Positions 27,687-37,284 of a stretch of 64,000 nt of DNA are shown here, piece by piece; positions within the stretch are counted from its first letter, which is position 1, and each line of letters opens with the position of its first letter. The notes beneath the pieces are model-generated. The model had not been told where the DNA came from, did no database searches, and saw only the letters and a list, made by a program, of their open reading frames with translations. The stretch comes from Hoyosella subflava DQS3-9A1 (GTDB lineage: Bacteria; Actinomycetota; Actinomycetes; Mycobacteriales; Mycobacteriaceae): positions 1,178,001 through 1,242,000 of the forward strand of contig NC_015564.1 in the NCBI RefSeq assembly GCF_000214175.1, in the 5' to 3' direction. The translations under genes and the position numbers were made by a program.

Positions 27687-28523
27687 TCAGCGCATCATCT
27701 GCTCTACGAGGCCGAGCGCGCGAGTGTACGGCCCAGGAATGGCACGCTTGATTCTCCACACCAGCCGCGCATCGATCTGCGGCAGAACATGTAAATTGCC
27801 ACGGTCATGCGCATTTAGTATTGCGTGTGCGACCGATTCTGGCGTTGCCCCAATCAGGTTCATCAGTCTTTTCGCCCGCTGAGCGGCTACTGCGTCGATG
27901 GCTTCGCTGTCGGCAAGGTTCGTCTTCACCATGCTGGGACATGCGACAGTCACCACAATGCCGGTTCCGGCCAGTTCAGAAGAAAGTGTCTCAGAGATCG
28001 AGAGGACTCCAGCCTTGCTAGCGCTGTAAGGGCCCATTCGGGGAGCGGATACGAAGCTGGCTGCCGACGCGATATTGATGACACCTCCGCAGTTGCGCTC
28101 GCGAAACAACGGGACGAAGGTCTGGCACCCGTGAATAACGCCAAACAGGTTTACCTCAATCGCCTGGCGCCAATCCGTCAACGAGCTTTCGCCAATTGGC
28201 TTGCCTCCGGCGCCGATTCCTGCGTTATTGATGAGGAGACGCGTGGTGTTGCCGAACCATCTCTCGGCTGTGCTTGCGAGGTCACGTACCTGCTCGGCAT
28301 CAGATACGTCACATTGGACAGCGAAAGCATTTCCGCCGGATTCGGCAATTGACGCGACAGTCTCCTGTGCGCTGACGAGGTCTCGGTCAGCGCACACCAC
28401 ACGCCCGCCTCTGCGATTAAGTTCGAGTGCAAAAGCGCGACCGATGCCACTGCCGCTACCTGTGACGACGGCGTCGGTGCCGTACGTTCGTCGCTCAGTG
28501 CTGAATAAGGACTGCAACCTCAT
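27687..28523 (-). CDS. Short-chain dehydrogenase/reductase, last gene of mce operon
   Basis: 278-residue classical SDR: cofactor loop TGSGSGIG (21-28), NNAG, catalytic Ser in NIASAASF, and YSASK. Asp/Arg after the second strand (CADRD) suggests NAD(H) preference. It lies 42 bases after the Mce-associated protein gene on the same strand and is probably co-transcribed with the mce operon. It may oxidise or reduce a hydroxyl/keto group on the imported lipid. Substrate not readable. Confidence 0.85.
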   Translation of the reverse strand: MRLQSLFSTERRTYGTDAVVTGSGSGIGRAFALELNRRGGRVVCADRDLVSAQETVASIAESGGNAFAVQCDVSDAEQVRDLASTAERWFGNTTRLLINNAGIGAGGKPIGESSLTDWRQAIEVNLFGVIHGCQTFVPLFRERNCGGVINIASAASFVSAPRMGPYSASKAGVLSISETLSSELAGTGIVVTVACPSMVKTNLADSEAIDAVAAQRAKRLMNLIGATPESVAHAILNAHDRGNLHVLPQIDARLVWRIKRAIPGPYTRALGLVEQMMR

Positions 28524-28565
28524 ACGAATTCTCCGGTTTGTCTGGCGATGGTCGGCACAACCGGG

Positions 28566-29147
28566 CTAGTTGGCGGGAAGGGCGCCGTCCATGCCACCCA
28601 CGTCGGTGACAGCCCAATCAGAATTGCTATCGACAGTCACGTTGTAGGTAACCGTGGTCTGAGCCCCATTTGGCGTCTGAGCGCTAGACGACGTTACGTT
28701 GAGGAAGACGTTGACGTAATAGATGCCACCCGACTCGGACGACACCTTCGCCGCGATGGGGACACCTGTGGATGTCCACTTGAGCGGGATGAGAATCTCT
28801 TGCAACTTGGGAGCCGTCGCGTCGAATTTGTTCGCAAGTTGCGAGGAGGTATTAGCTTTCAGTCTGGTCAGCCACGCGTCGGAATCCTGGTAGTCGACCT
28901 CGGAGGCCCCAGTGGCGTACTCGACGGCGACTTCCTCCGCGCGCTGGTAATCGGCGTCACGGGCTTCGAGGTCACGGAGGTCCGCCTTTGCTGACCAAAG
29001 GAGCCAGCTCAATGCGGCGACGACGACTATTAAAGCCAGGATGGCAGAACCATAAACCACTGTGGATGTGCGAATGGAGATTGTAGCTCTAGTCGAGACC
29101 CCAGAGTCACGCGGTTCGCCCTTATCATGGTCGCGATATTCGGACAT
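28566..29147 (-). CDS. Mce-associated membrane protein
   Basis: 193 residues: polar cytosolic N-terminus, one membrane helix at about 31-52 (VVYGSAILALIVVVAALSWL), then an exported beta-rich domain with a VTVDSNSDWAVTDV end. This is the layout of Mas/OmamA-type proteins encoded at the end of actinobacterial mce operons, where they stabilise the transporter complex. Located 65 bases after mceF. Confidence 0.8.
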   Translation of the reverse strand: MSEYRDHDKGEPRDSGVSTRATISIRTSTVVYGSAILALIVVVAALSWLLWSAKADLRDLEARDADYQRAEEVAVEYATGASEVDYQDSDAWLTRLKANTSSQLANKFDATAPKLQEILIPLKWTSTGVPIAAKVSSESGGIYYVNVFLNVTSSSAQTPNGAQTTVTYNVTVDSNSDWAVTDVGGMDGALPAN

Positions 29148-29212
29148 TTCTCTTCCTCAACTTTCTCGGCCTTTCAGGGCTGTCGTGATTTGTATGCAAC
29201 CGCGCCGGGTGG

Positions 29213-30151
29213 CTATTCGACCTCGATATTTAGTCTTATCGATCCGTCAGCGGAGGTGGAGCCGAGTGACTGCGAAATCAGCCTGCTAAGGTCCATCGGT
29301 GGCGCTGCGCCCAGATCGTTCGCAAGCGGGGCAATTATGGGCGCTAATTGCTGCAAGTCGGGGCCTATCTCATCAAGCTTTTCCGTGAGCTTTGGCAGAA
29401 ACGCGACTAGACCATTTCCCTCGATGTAAGCCTCGGGGACGTTCGGCAGCCGGACAAATTTTGCCAGTGCCTCCACTACTATCTCGACCTTGAATCCGAA
29501 ATCAGCCCAGAGCGGTCCAGCAGATTCCATAGACGGGCCTAGCCACTCCATATCACCGCCGATCGTCTGCAGATTCGTCAGCATCATTTGGAGTTCCGGT
29601 GTCCGGTCTAACAACGTCGCAGCAAGCAGCCGTGTTGACCGCTCCAAGGACGGCATCACGTCCTCGATTCCGGACATCGCCTGATGCAGGCTGTCGATCA
29701 GGGAGGCAATGGTTTCGGGATCGAGCTGATCCAGGAAAGCGGTCACCACGCCGGCGACGTCCGGGATTGACAGGGGCATCTGGATCGCCTGAGTGTCGAT
29801 GCGCTGTCCATCCTCAACGTAGGGACCTTCTGCGGAAGTTGGTGTGAAGAGGACATAAGGTTCACCAAGTGCCGAAAGGTTCTCGATTATCACGCTGCTG
29901 CTCAGCGGCACCTGAAATCTCCGATCCAGGCGCATTTCGACAGCTACACCATCTTGGATGTTCTCCACGTTGGTGATCTCTCCCACCCGAACGCCGGAGA
30001 GCAGGATCGGCGAACGCGGCCCAAGGCTTCCCGAATTGGTTAGCACCATGGTCGCTGTGGAATGTTCTCTGAACCCGTCGAGGCGCACAACGCTGACGGT
30101 CAGATAAGTGATCCCCACGATGAGCACTGCAAGGATCGCGGATAGAGACAC
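29213..30151 (-). CDS. mceF: MCE-family protein, sixth subunit (MceF type)
   Basis: 312 residues with an N-terminal membrane helix and MCE domain (NSGSLGPRSPILLSGVRVGEITNVE, about 38-115), then a helical tail. Sixth MCE protein of the operon; MceA-F assemble a hexameric lipid tunnel. The tail is short for an MceF. GTG 30151 is the first standard start, but family-like residues (NFKPSSL) extend upstream of it to the mceE stop, where only a CTG is available, so the true start may be earlier. 20 bases after mceE. Confidence 0.85.
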   Translation of the reverse strand: MSLSAILAVLIVGITYLTVSVVRLDGFREHSTATMVLTNSGSLGPRSPILLSGVRVGEITNVENIQDGVAVEMRLDRRFQVPLSSSVIIENLSALGEPYVLFTPTSAEGPYVEDGQRIDTQAIQMPLSIPDVAGVVTAFLDQLDPETIASLIDSLHQAMSGIEDVMPSLERSTRLLAATLLDRTPELQMMLTNLQTIGGDMEWLGPSMESAGPLWADFGFKVEIVVEALAKFVRLPNVPEAYIEGNGLVAFLPKLTEKLDEIGPDLQQLAPIIAPLANDLGAAPPMDLSRLISQSLGSTSADGSIRLNIEVE

Positions 30152-30171
30152 TAGAGAACTCGGTTTGAAAT

Positions 30172-31239
30172 TCAGCGGACCACTCCGATCATTCGCAAAG
30201 TCTCTACAATCCGATCGACTTGTGCATCTACCGGCATACGCGACAGATCAGTGGAGTTGGATTCGATCGTGACATCGACCACATTAACCGTGGGACCGAA
30301 TTCGACGAACGGGATGATCTTGTTCCGAAGTAGATCTACAAGCATATTGAGGTTCGACGGAGCCGTCAGATCCAACGGTCGGGCAGTGAACGCAAGCGGC
30401 ATGAAAGCCTTAGCGGCACCGTCGGCAGACGCGAAAAACGGCGTGAGCCACTCGAGTGAGTGCGCGACCATACCCAGCGAGCCGAACAAACCGAGCGTCG
30501 CGACCAGCGATTCCATTGAGCGAACAGCTTGGGTGGCGCCCTCCTCTGTCAGTAAGGCTTTGAGTGCAGCGTCGTTCTCTAACACAGCTCCCGTGGTTGC
30601 CGTCGTGCCGTCGAGGAAGGCATCAACGGCCTCCAGGCTGGTAGAAAGGTCAATTAGGTTCGCTCCGAGGACGTCCGACACCACTGCGGTGTGTGCCGGG
30701 TCCGCGGGCAGGACGGCGTTCGTTTTGAACACTATGTCTTGTCCATGTTTGAACGCGCCGCCTCCGACGAAAGTTGAAATCCCGGCCATCACGTCTTCGA
30801 TTTGCACCGCAGGTACGGACTGCTCGACCGGAATCGTGCCGCCCGGCGCAAGCAGATCGGTAGCGTCATGTGGAGGGGCAACCAGAGCTATGTAAATGTC
30901 CCCGAGGATGGTGGCTTGTCGCAGCTGTGCCGACGTCGTCACCGGCAACATCACAGACTCACTGATCTCCAGATCAGCTACGACATAACCTTCGCGCGAA
31001 TCGGAGGGATCAATGAGAGTTAACTGTCGCAGTGTTCCAATTTGTATCCCTCCATAGGTTACTTTGGCGCGGGCCGGCAGATTGAGAGTATTCGCGAACT
31101 CCACACGGAGCGGATACGTTTCTCCCTGAACGCTCGTCCCGGGCATCGGTACCGCTGAAGGATCTAGCGCGCAACCCCCCATAACTAAGGCCCCCGCCAA
31201 TAGGACTGGGCGAAGAGCAACCTTCGTGCACAGGGTCAT
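30172..31239 (-). CDS. mceE: MCE-family lipoprotein (MceE/LprK type)
   Basis: 355 residues starting with a lipoprotein signal, LLAGALVMGGC, Cys at about residue 23. The MCE domain follows (FANTLNLPARAKVTYGGIQIGTLRQLT), then long helices. In mycobacterial operons the fifth MCE protein is the lipid-anchored one, as here. Start overlaps the mceD stop by four bases. Confidence 0.9.
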   Translation of the reverse strand: MTLCTKVALRPVLLAGALVMGGCALDPSAVPMPGTSVQGETYPLRVEFANTLNLPARAKVTYGGIQIGTLRQLTLIDPSDSREGYVVADLEISESVMLPVTTSAQLRQATILGDIYIALVAPPHDATDLLAPGGTIPVEQSVPAVQIEDVMAGISTFVGGGAFKHGQDIVFKTNAVLPADPAHTAVVSDVLGANLIDLSTSLEAVDAFLDGTTATTGAVLENDAALKALLTEEGATQAVRSMESLVATLGLFGSLGMVAHSLEWLTPFFASADGAAKAFMPLAFTARPLDLTAPSNLNMLVDLLRNKIIPFVEFGPTVNVVDVTIESNSTDLSRMPVDAQVDRIVETLRMIGVVR

Positions 31240-32342
31240 CGTTCACCTGCCCGTCCGAGTATCGCTGGCAGTAGATCAGCACTTGGTGGACCGTGGGCGC
31301 CACCAGGACAACCGTTTGGCACTAGTGCATTCAGTGCTTCGCAAACCTCATCATCGACGGGATTCATCAGACTATTCGGCGCCGCGTAGCGCAGCACGGT
31401 GGCGCCCGTCACAGGATCGGAGGAACTTTCAAATGCACTGATGATTGGAGGGATCATATTGACAATGTCACCAATCGACTCAACATTTGCGCCTATCAAT
31501 TGCATTGTCGGCACGGATCGATCTAAATCCGGAAGCGCGCCATCGCCGTAAGTCGTGGTGATGTCGTTCAGAATAGGGATGAGTATTCGCAAAGAGTCGA
31601 TAATGCCGGCGATGGGGAGCCATACTTTCCCGTTAACAAACTCTAGGACGTCAGGGAAGGGGATAAGCATGTCTTTTATTCCGCCCCATCCGTCTGCCAC
31701 GCTTGCCGATAGCTCGCTCAGAACGTCGATCAGCGAGCCAATATGATCCACTGCGCCCTCTGGCGAGTCCAGGGCCACCCCCAATCGGGCGATCATGTGG
31801 CTGATCTGCGGGCCTGTGCCATCGGTTGCGCCGTCGAGAGCACTGATACCTCTGTTCACGCGCTGCGCGTCGAGGGGAATACCGCCACCGTTTAATTCGT
31901 CGGCTAACTTGCCGATTGCGTTGAGTGTCTGAGTCATACTTTTCGGCGTGAGCGTGCGTGTAATGCATTCACCTGGATCCCACTCAGATTGTTCACCGTT
32001 ACTCAATACTGCCAAGTGCCGATCCGCGACCAGTGTGTTTGATACCGTGGTCGCCGATACTTCACCCCGCAGGGCATGCTCGGCATCGATATCGAAATCG
32101 ACGCGAACCGATTCACCATGCGGATCGATTTGCGTAACCTTGCCGACTCGAATCCCGAGCATCGTAACGTCATTTCCCACATAAAGGCCGATAGTGTCAG
32201 GCATCATTGCACAGTAACTAGTCACCTTCTTTCCCGGATTGAATGCGACGACATATCCTGCGATTATTGCCGCACACAAAACAAGCAATCCCACTACCGA
32301 CATAAAGCCGCGCGAGTCAAGAAATGTTTTCATAGTCAGCAC
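31236..32342 (-). CDS. mceD: MCE-family protein, fourth subunit (MceD type)
   Basis: 368 residues: membrane helix at about 13-33, MCE domain with DTIGLYVGNDVTMLGIRVGKVTQI, then a helical region and Pro-rich C-terminus. Part of the hexameric lipid-import tunnel across the cell envelope. The start overlaps the mceC end by seven bases; ATG three codons later is an alternative. Confidence 0.9.
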   Translation of the reverse strand: MLTMKTFLDSRGFMSVVGLLVLCAAIIAGYVVAFNPGKKVTSYCAMMPDTIGLYVGNDVTMLGIRVGKVTQIDPHGESVRVDFDIDAEHALRGEVSATTVSNTLVADRHLAVLSNGEQSEWDPGECITRTLTPKSMTQTLNAIGKLADELNGGGIPLDAQRVNRGISALDGATDGTGPQISHMIARLGVALDSPEGAVDHIGSLIDVLSELSASVADGWGGIKDMLIPFPDVLEFVNGKVWLPIAGIIDSLRILIPILNDITTTYGDGALPDLDRSVPTMQLIGANVESIGDIVNMIPPIISAFESSSDPVTGATVLRYAAPNSLMNPVDDEVCEALNALVPNGCPGGAHGPPSADLLPAILGRAGER

Positions 32343-33376
32343 GCTTTTCCTGGTACCGGGATGCAGACTTCTTGTTTTCCAACTTCTGCTCGCGAATGAT
32401 CCAGGACTAGTCCGTCGGGGCCGACAAATTGTTGCAAGCTCGCAACCAGGACGTGCAACTCTCGCACCGTAGCTTCGAGCTCACCGTCGACGCGGAGAAG
32501 TTCGGGCCTGGCAGCTCCGAGATTCGCAGCCAGCAGTGGTTTGATTGTGTCGTCCCAGTGCGGACCGATAACGGCAATCCTAGACAACGCCTCGTCAAGA
32601 ACCCGCAGTGATTCCTGGATCTCGGCACGCTTATCCAGAACAATTGTTTCTAGTATTCTAATACGGCGCATGAGTTCTCCGACCGAGGACTTCGAAGTAT
32701 TTATTGCCGTCAAGTATTCGTCTGCGATGGATAGTGTCCGCGATACGTCTTCGCGCTGCTTGATAAGAATTTCAATAAGTGAGTCTACTGCGTCGACGGA
32801 GCGCCGTATGCCATCCGGACCGACTTCCAGCGATTCCTCAAGTGAAGCGAAATTCTTCCGCACGGTCGCCCCGTCGACTTCACGGAGCGGCTTTGCGGCG
32901 TCCTGGAATACTTGTGCCAGGCTGTAGGGAAGCTTAACCCGATGGGAGGGAATGGTGGTGTCGCCCAATGGTTCCGCCCCGGCCGGCGACAACGCGACGT
33001 AGTTTCCGCCGACAATCGTGAGCATTCGGATATTAAGGGTGGATTGGTCGCCGACGAATACGCTTTTGTCAACAGTGAACTGAAGGGTAACGCGGTTTTC
33101 CTGAAGTTGTAATGATTCTACGTTTCCGACCGGAATCCCTGCGATACGGACATCATCACCCACTTTAATAGGGCCAGCTTCAACAAGTTCGGCAGTGTAT
33201 GTCGATTTGCCGATAGGAGCCATGTAGAGGGCCGTGGTTCCCGAGAGTGCGAGCACAACCACGGCGGCGCCAACTATCCCGGATCTTAGCTGAGAACGGG
33301 CGGTCTCGGCTTCTGTCAGTGACCGGGTGAAAGCCAAGAAGTAGGCCCTGCGTAACGCCGATTTCAGTTTCTGCAT
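32336..33376 (-). CDS. mceC: MCE-family protein, third subunit (MceC type)
   Basis: 346 residues. Cytosolic stretch of about 30 residues, membrane helix near 33-53 (GIVGAAVVVLALSGTTALYM), MCE domain with VEAGPIKVGDDVRIAGIPVGNVESL, then long helices. The start overlaps mceB by 13 bases. Subunit of the Mce transporter. Confidence 0.9.
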   Translation of the reverse strand: MQKLKSALRRAYFLAFTRSLTEAETARSQLRSGIVGAAVVVLALSGTTALYMAPIGKSTYTAELVEAGPIKVGDDVRIAGIPVGNVESLQLQENRVTLQFTVDKSVFVGDQSTLNIRMLTIVGGNYVALSPAGAEPLGDTTIPSHRVKLPYSLAQVFQDAAKPLREVDGATVRKNFASLEESLEVGPDGIRRSVDAVDSLIEILIKQREDVSRTLSIADEYLTAINTSKSSVGELMRRIRILETIVLDKRAEIQESLRVLDEALSRIAVIGPHWDDTIKPLLAANLGAARPELLRVDGELEATVRELHVLVASLQQFVGPDGLVLDHSRAEVGKQEVCIPVPGKAC

Positions 33377-34371
33377 ATTGAGATCCTGTGGCCGGAGATG
33401 AGCACGTGCAGGGGGTCTGGCGCCGAGGCGCTACCGGCCGAGCAGGTGAGTTCCACGCCTGTGCCCGGGTCAGGCAACAGCGCGTTGATTGATTGCACGA
33501 GCGTGGGAACGCGGTCGAGGACCTCAACCGCGCTCCCAGGCTCGGGGAAGAGAAGAGGGATCACGGCGTCGAGGTCCGGGTTGGCTCCCGGAGTCAGGCC
33601 CAGAGTCGCGAGCAGGCTATTGAGAGGTGCGAGGACCGGGGGAGCAGTCATAGCGAAATCGACCACTCCGTCGAAGTTCTCCTGCAACGTAATGAATACG
33701 TCCCTAATGCCATCAATCAGAACAAGTAACTGTGGTGACCGTCCGTCGATCTGGTCCGATATGTGCTTAAGATTCGATACAAGAACAGAAATTACTGTCT
33801 GGCGGTCCACCGCGTACGCACTCAATGTTTCGATCGCCTCAAGTGCGGGCCCAATGCCGGAGTCGTTACCCTCAATCACCGCCAGCAGGTTTTCTGCGAA
33901 ATGGTTGAAAGCGTTCGGCGAGAATTCAGCCAGAACGGGTTCAAGACCGTTAAACAAAGCAGTGATATCGAACGAAGGTGTAGTGCGAGTCGGGGGTATC
34001 GAAGTTCCAGGGCTTGTTTGCGTGCCAGGCTTTGACGGTTGTTGAATGTCGATGTAGCGCTGGCCCGTTAGATTCTGATACCGGATCGCGAGATTGCTTG
34101 TGTCGTAGAGAAGCCGATCTTGCTGCAACGTGAATCCTACGCTCGCATGATAGCCCTCGAGGCGGATCTCCCGAACCTTGCCGACCTGTACGCCATACAT
34201 ACGGACGTCGTCGCCGGGCCTTAGCCCGTTCGCGTCGGTAAAAACAGCGGTGTACGCGTGGGTCTCTCCTGAAACCGGCCGCACGATCGCCTGCGCGATA
34301 AAGACGAGCAGGATCGCCATGACAGACGCGAAAACAACCGGTTTCCAGGCCAGCCGGACAAATGCTCTCAT
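33364..34371 (-). CDS. mceB: MCE-family protein, second subunit (MceB type)
   Basis: 335 residues: membrane helix at about 11-30, MCE domain with FTDANGLRPGDDVRMYGVQVGKVREI, followed by RYQNLTGQRYIDI and a helical tail ending with two Cys. Start overlaps the mceA stop by four bases. Subunit of the Mce transporter. Confidence 0.92.
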   Translation of the reverse strand: MRAFVRLAWKPVVFASVMAILLVFIAQAIVRPVSGETHAYTAVFTDANGLRPGDDVRMYGVQVGKVREIRLEGYHASVGFTLQQDRLLYDTSNLAIRYQNLTGQRYIDIQQPSKPGTQTSPGTSIPPTRTTPSFDITALFNGLEPVLAEFSPNAFNHFAENLLAVIEGNDSGIGPALEAIETLSAYAVDRQTVISVLVSNLKHISDQIDGRSPQLLVLIDGIRDVFITLQENFDGVVDFAMTAPPVLAPLNSLLATLGLTPGANPDLDAVIPLLFPEPGSAVEVLDRVPTLVQSINALLPDPGTGVELTCSAGSASAPDPLHVLISGHRISICRN

Positions 34372-35417
34372 CGGACAGACTCCGTGGTGAGTGGTAATCC
34401 GCCGAACAATGGCACGGAAAGGGCGGGTACGCCACTGAGTGCTACAGAAACGTCGACGGCCGGCCCGTCCGGTGTGTCGGAGAACGACCGATCAAGCCGG
34501 TCGAGAATCTCCCTCAGCTCCTCGCTCGATCGCTGGGGCGTAGGAACCATTCGTGCTGCCGAGTCCAATAGCGGGGGAAGAACGGCGACAAGCTCCGCGG
34601 TATATTCCTCCGCAGTGAAGAGCAGGTCCGCGACACCAGGGAAGAGATCGTTGATTGTGATTACCATAACCTCATCAAAAAGCTCCCGATGCGTCTGGAG
34701 AATTTCGAGATTCTTGAAGGTGTCGACCAGTTGAATTGAGCCCGTAAGCATCGGGGCCGCGCCCTGCAGCGCTGAGCCATACTCTGCCATGAGGAACGAT
34801 GCAGGGTAAATCTGCGTGGCATCCAGCGCCTCGCCCGTCATGACGATGATCTCGATGAGTGGGCCAAATGCGTCCAGGCTGACAGCAACCATTTGTAATG
34901 TATCGGCAAACTCAGGGGTCAAAACCTCGGTGGCTGTTACCGTTACTGCACGAATCAAACTACCCATCGTTGCGTCCTGCACCCGCCCGGCATGCGTTCC
35001 GGTCAGGTCGATCAGTTCAGCATCCTGCAAGGGAATTCCGCCTGGCCGTGCCGTTAGTTCGACTTCGCTAATGCCAAACAAATTTGATGGTGCATAGTTC
35101 ACGTCCAAGGTGTTGGTGAGACCGAACAGTTGGGCCTCGTCGAGTCGCATCGTTATCACTTGAGTTCCATCGCCTGCGCTCGAAATTTCTTCTATCGCAC
35201 CTATTTGTACACCCTTGAGACGCACGTGGGTGCCAGGAGCAATTCCGTCGCCAATGTGCTCGGTCTGGACCAAAATTTGGATACGATCATCGGTGCGGAC
35301 TGAGTTGAGAGCGACTGAGGCAGCGAAGAAAGACAGTACTAACACCAGGAACGCACTTCCGACTTTTCTGACGGTACGCCTCTCAATAGCTATACCGGGC
35401 ATTTCGAATTTTGCCAT
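34368..35417 (-). CDS. mceA: MCE-family protein, first subunit (MceA type)
   Basis: 349 residues: membrane helix near 17-38, MCE domain with DGIAPGTHVRLKGVQIGAIEEI, ELTARPGGIPL, then a helical region. First MCE gene, three bases after yrbEB. MceA-type proteins contact substrate in the tunnel formed by six different MCE subunits. Confidence 0.92.
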   Translation of the reverse strand: MAKFEMPGIAIERRTVRKVGSAFLVLVLSFFAASVALNSVRTDDRIQILVQTEHIGDGIAPGTHVRLKGVQIGAIEEISSAGDGTQVITMRLDEAQLFGLTNTLDVNYAPSNLFGISEVELTARPGGIPLQDAELIDLTGTHAGRVQDATMGSLIRAVTVTATEVLTPEFADTLQMVAVSLDAFGPLIEIIVMTGEALDATQIYPASFLMAEYGSALQGAAPMLTGSIQLVDTFKNLEILQTHRELFDEVMVITINDLFPGVADLLFTAEEYTAELVAVLPPLLDSAARMVPTPQRSSEELREILDRLDRSFSDTPDGPAVDVSVALSGVPALSVPLFGGLPLTTESVR

Positions 35418-35420
35418 CGC

Positions 35421-36284
35421 CTATCCCGTGAAACTGATCTCAGAGTGGAACCCCCAAAGCGCGATGCTCAGGAGCATGTCCAGCACAATGATGGCAACAA
35501 AGCTAGCGCGCACCGCACGGCCAGATGCGATTCCCACACCCTCCGGGCCTCCGGTTGCAAGGAATCCGTGGTAACAGTGAATCAAGATCACCGCGACTCC
35601 GAAGACCAGCACCTTGATGACTGCTGCCGTGATATCCCAGCCGCTAACGAATTGATAGAAATAGTGGTCATAGACTCCTGCAGCCTGCTCATGGAACACT
35701 ACAATCACCGATCTGCAGGCGAAATAACTGAAAATCAGCGCAATTAAGAAGGTAGGTACGATCGCGACCGCCCCTGCGATAACCCTCGTCGTCACCACGA
35801 AGGGGATCGATCGAATTCCAAGCGATTCTATCGCATCAATCTCCTCCGATATTCGCATCGACCCAATTTGAGCGGTCATGCGACAGCCCGCTTGGGCGGC
35901 GAAACCAATTCCCGCGGCAATTGGTGCGAGCTCGCGCGTGTTCGCGAAGGCTGACACAACACCAGTGAGGGGTCCTAGCCCGATCATATTTAGAGTTGCG
36001 AAGGACTCAATAGCAACTGAGCCTCCAATGATAAGACCGAGTATGATCAGCATCGGCACAGTGCCCCCACCGACGATGATAGATCCACGTCCCCACGTCA
36101 TATCGGTGATCGTCCGCATTGTCTCTGCGCGATACTTTTTGAGGGTCGTGGGAATGGCAGATAGGGCTTGCCATACAAATACGATCGCGAATCCGGTGCT
36201 GTCCAGTGGACCGGTCACCTTGCTGCGCGCCCTGATCAGCGCGGTCTGCGTCCGGCCATGCCTTGGAATCACCATTTTACGCAA
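35421..36284 (-). CDS. yrbEB: YrbE/MlaE-family permease, second subunit
   Basis: 287-residue integral membrane permease of the MlaE family, with about six helices. Conserved blocks: GLGPLTGVVSAFANTRELAPIAAGIGFAAQAGCRMTAQ (a Glu of the family), and EEIDAIESLGI, the coupling helix contacting the ATPase. Start overlaps yrbEA by eight bases. Works with YrbEA and an MceG-type ATPase, which is not encoded in this window. Confidence 0.92.
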   Translation of the reverse strand: MRKMVIPRHGRTQTALIRARSKVTGPLDSTGFAIVFVWQALSAIPTTLKKYRAETMRTITDMTWGRGSIIVGGGTVPMLIILGLIIGGSVAIESFATLNMIGLGPLTGVVSAFANTRELAPIAAGIGFAAQAGCRMTAQIGSMRISEEIDAIESLGIRSIPFVVTTRVIAGAVAIVPTFLIALIFSYFACRSVIVVFHEQAAGVYDHYFYQFVSGWDITAAVIKVLVFGVAVILIHCYHGFLATGGPEGVGIASGRAVRASFVAIIVLDMLLSIALWGFHSEISFTG

Positions 36285-37224
36285 TCCTCGTCGGCAGGAA
36301 CATCGTGGCCACCTGGGTGAAAAGTAAGTTCATGAGAACAATCGCGACGACAGATAGCACAACCGCTGCGTTCACGCCGTCAGCGACGCCGCGCGGTCCG
36401 CCTCTCGCCTCCATGCCGCGCTGGCAGGCAACAATGACTACCAGGAACCCGAAGACCATTGATTTGGCGATCGAAATCCACACGTCGCCCATGCCAGTGA
36501 ACGATCCGAACGTTTGCCAGTAGCTGCCTGGGGTGACACCCTGAACGCCGACGGCAACCGCGTAGCCCGAGACGCAGCCCACAAAGATGATGAGAATGTT
36601 CAAAAGGGGAGCGACGATTACCATCGCGGCCATTCTCGGAACGACAAGTCTATCGACAGGATCTATTCCCATCGTCTTCATCGCGTCTATTTCCTCGCGA
36701 ATCGTCCGAGCGCCAAGGTCAGCCGCGATCGCGGACGCGCCTGCTCCGCCTAGCAGCAAGCCAGTTGCCATAGGGGCGCCTTGTTTGATGACACCGAGTC
36801 CGCCTGCTGCTCCGAGGAGAGTGTCTGCGCCCAGTTGGTGTATAAGGTTGCCGACCTGCAACGAAACGATTACTCCGAATGGAATAGCCATTAGAATTGC
36901 AGGCAGGGCGGTTACCGTGATCAAATACCAGCATTGAGCGAGCATTTCCCGCCAATTGAAGCGAAGCCGCAGTATATCGATTGCCGCACGGCTCAGAGTC
37001 CGGGCTCCTAGGTCGACTGCACGGCCCAACGTGCGAATGCTCGAGAGAAACGTCTCTGAGAAGTTTTTGCGAGCAATTCCGAGATACGAGTTCTCTGTGC
37101 TATCACAGTTCAGGTCGGGGGTGGCACTCACCGACTGGCCTTTCTCTCTAGCCGACATCCGGGTGTCGACGCTGCGATCGATGCGGAAGAGTCGGCAAAC
37201 AGGCCAAAAAGGGGGAGTGGCCAT
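36277..37224 (-). CDS. yrbEA: YrbE/MlaE-family permease, first subunit
   Basis: 315-residue permease, about six helices; GLGVIKQGAPMATGLLLGGAGASAIAADLGARTI and EEIDAMKTMGIDPVDRL are the MlaE signatures. The N-terminus is about 50 residues longer than usual and rich in polar residues; a later Met at residue 23 could be the start. Upstream by 60 bases is the SRPBCC gene on the same strand. Confidence 0.9.
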   Translation of the reverse strand: MATPPFWPVCRLFRIDRSVDTRMSAREKGQSVSATPDLNCDSTENSYLGIARKNFSETFLSSIRTLGRAVDLGARTLSRAAIDILRLRFNWREMLAQCWYLITVTALPAILMAIPFGVIVSLQVGNLIHQLGADTLLGAAGGLGVIKQGAPMATGLLLGGAGASAIAADLGARTIREEIDAMKTMGIDPVDRLVVPRMAAMVIVAPLLNILIIFVGCVSGYAVAVGVQGVTPGSYWQTFGSFTGMGDVWISIAKSMVFGFLVVIVACQRGMEARGGPRGVADGVNAAVVLSVVAIVLMNLLFTQVATMFLPTRIA

Positions 37225-37284
37225 GTCTAGATCTAAGTGATTGCCCCGCCGCGCGTTGATTCGGCACGTTTTCGGAGTTGATAG

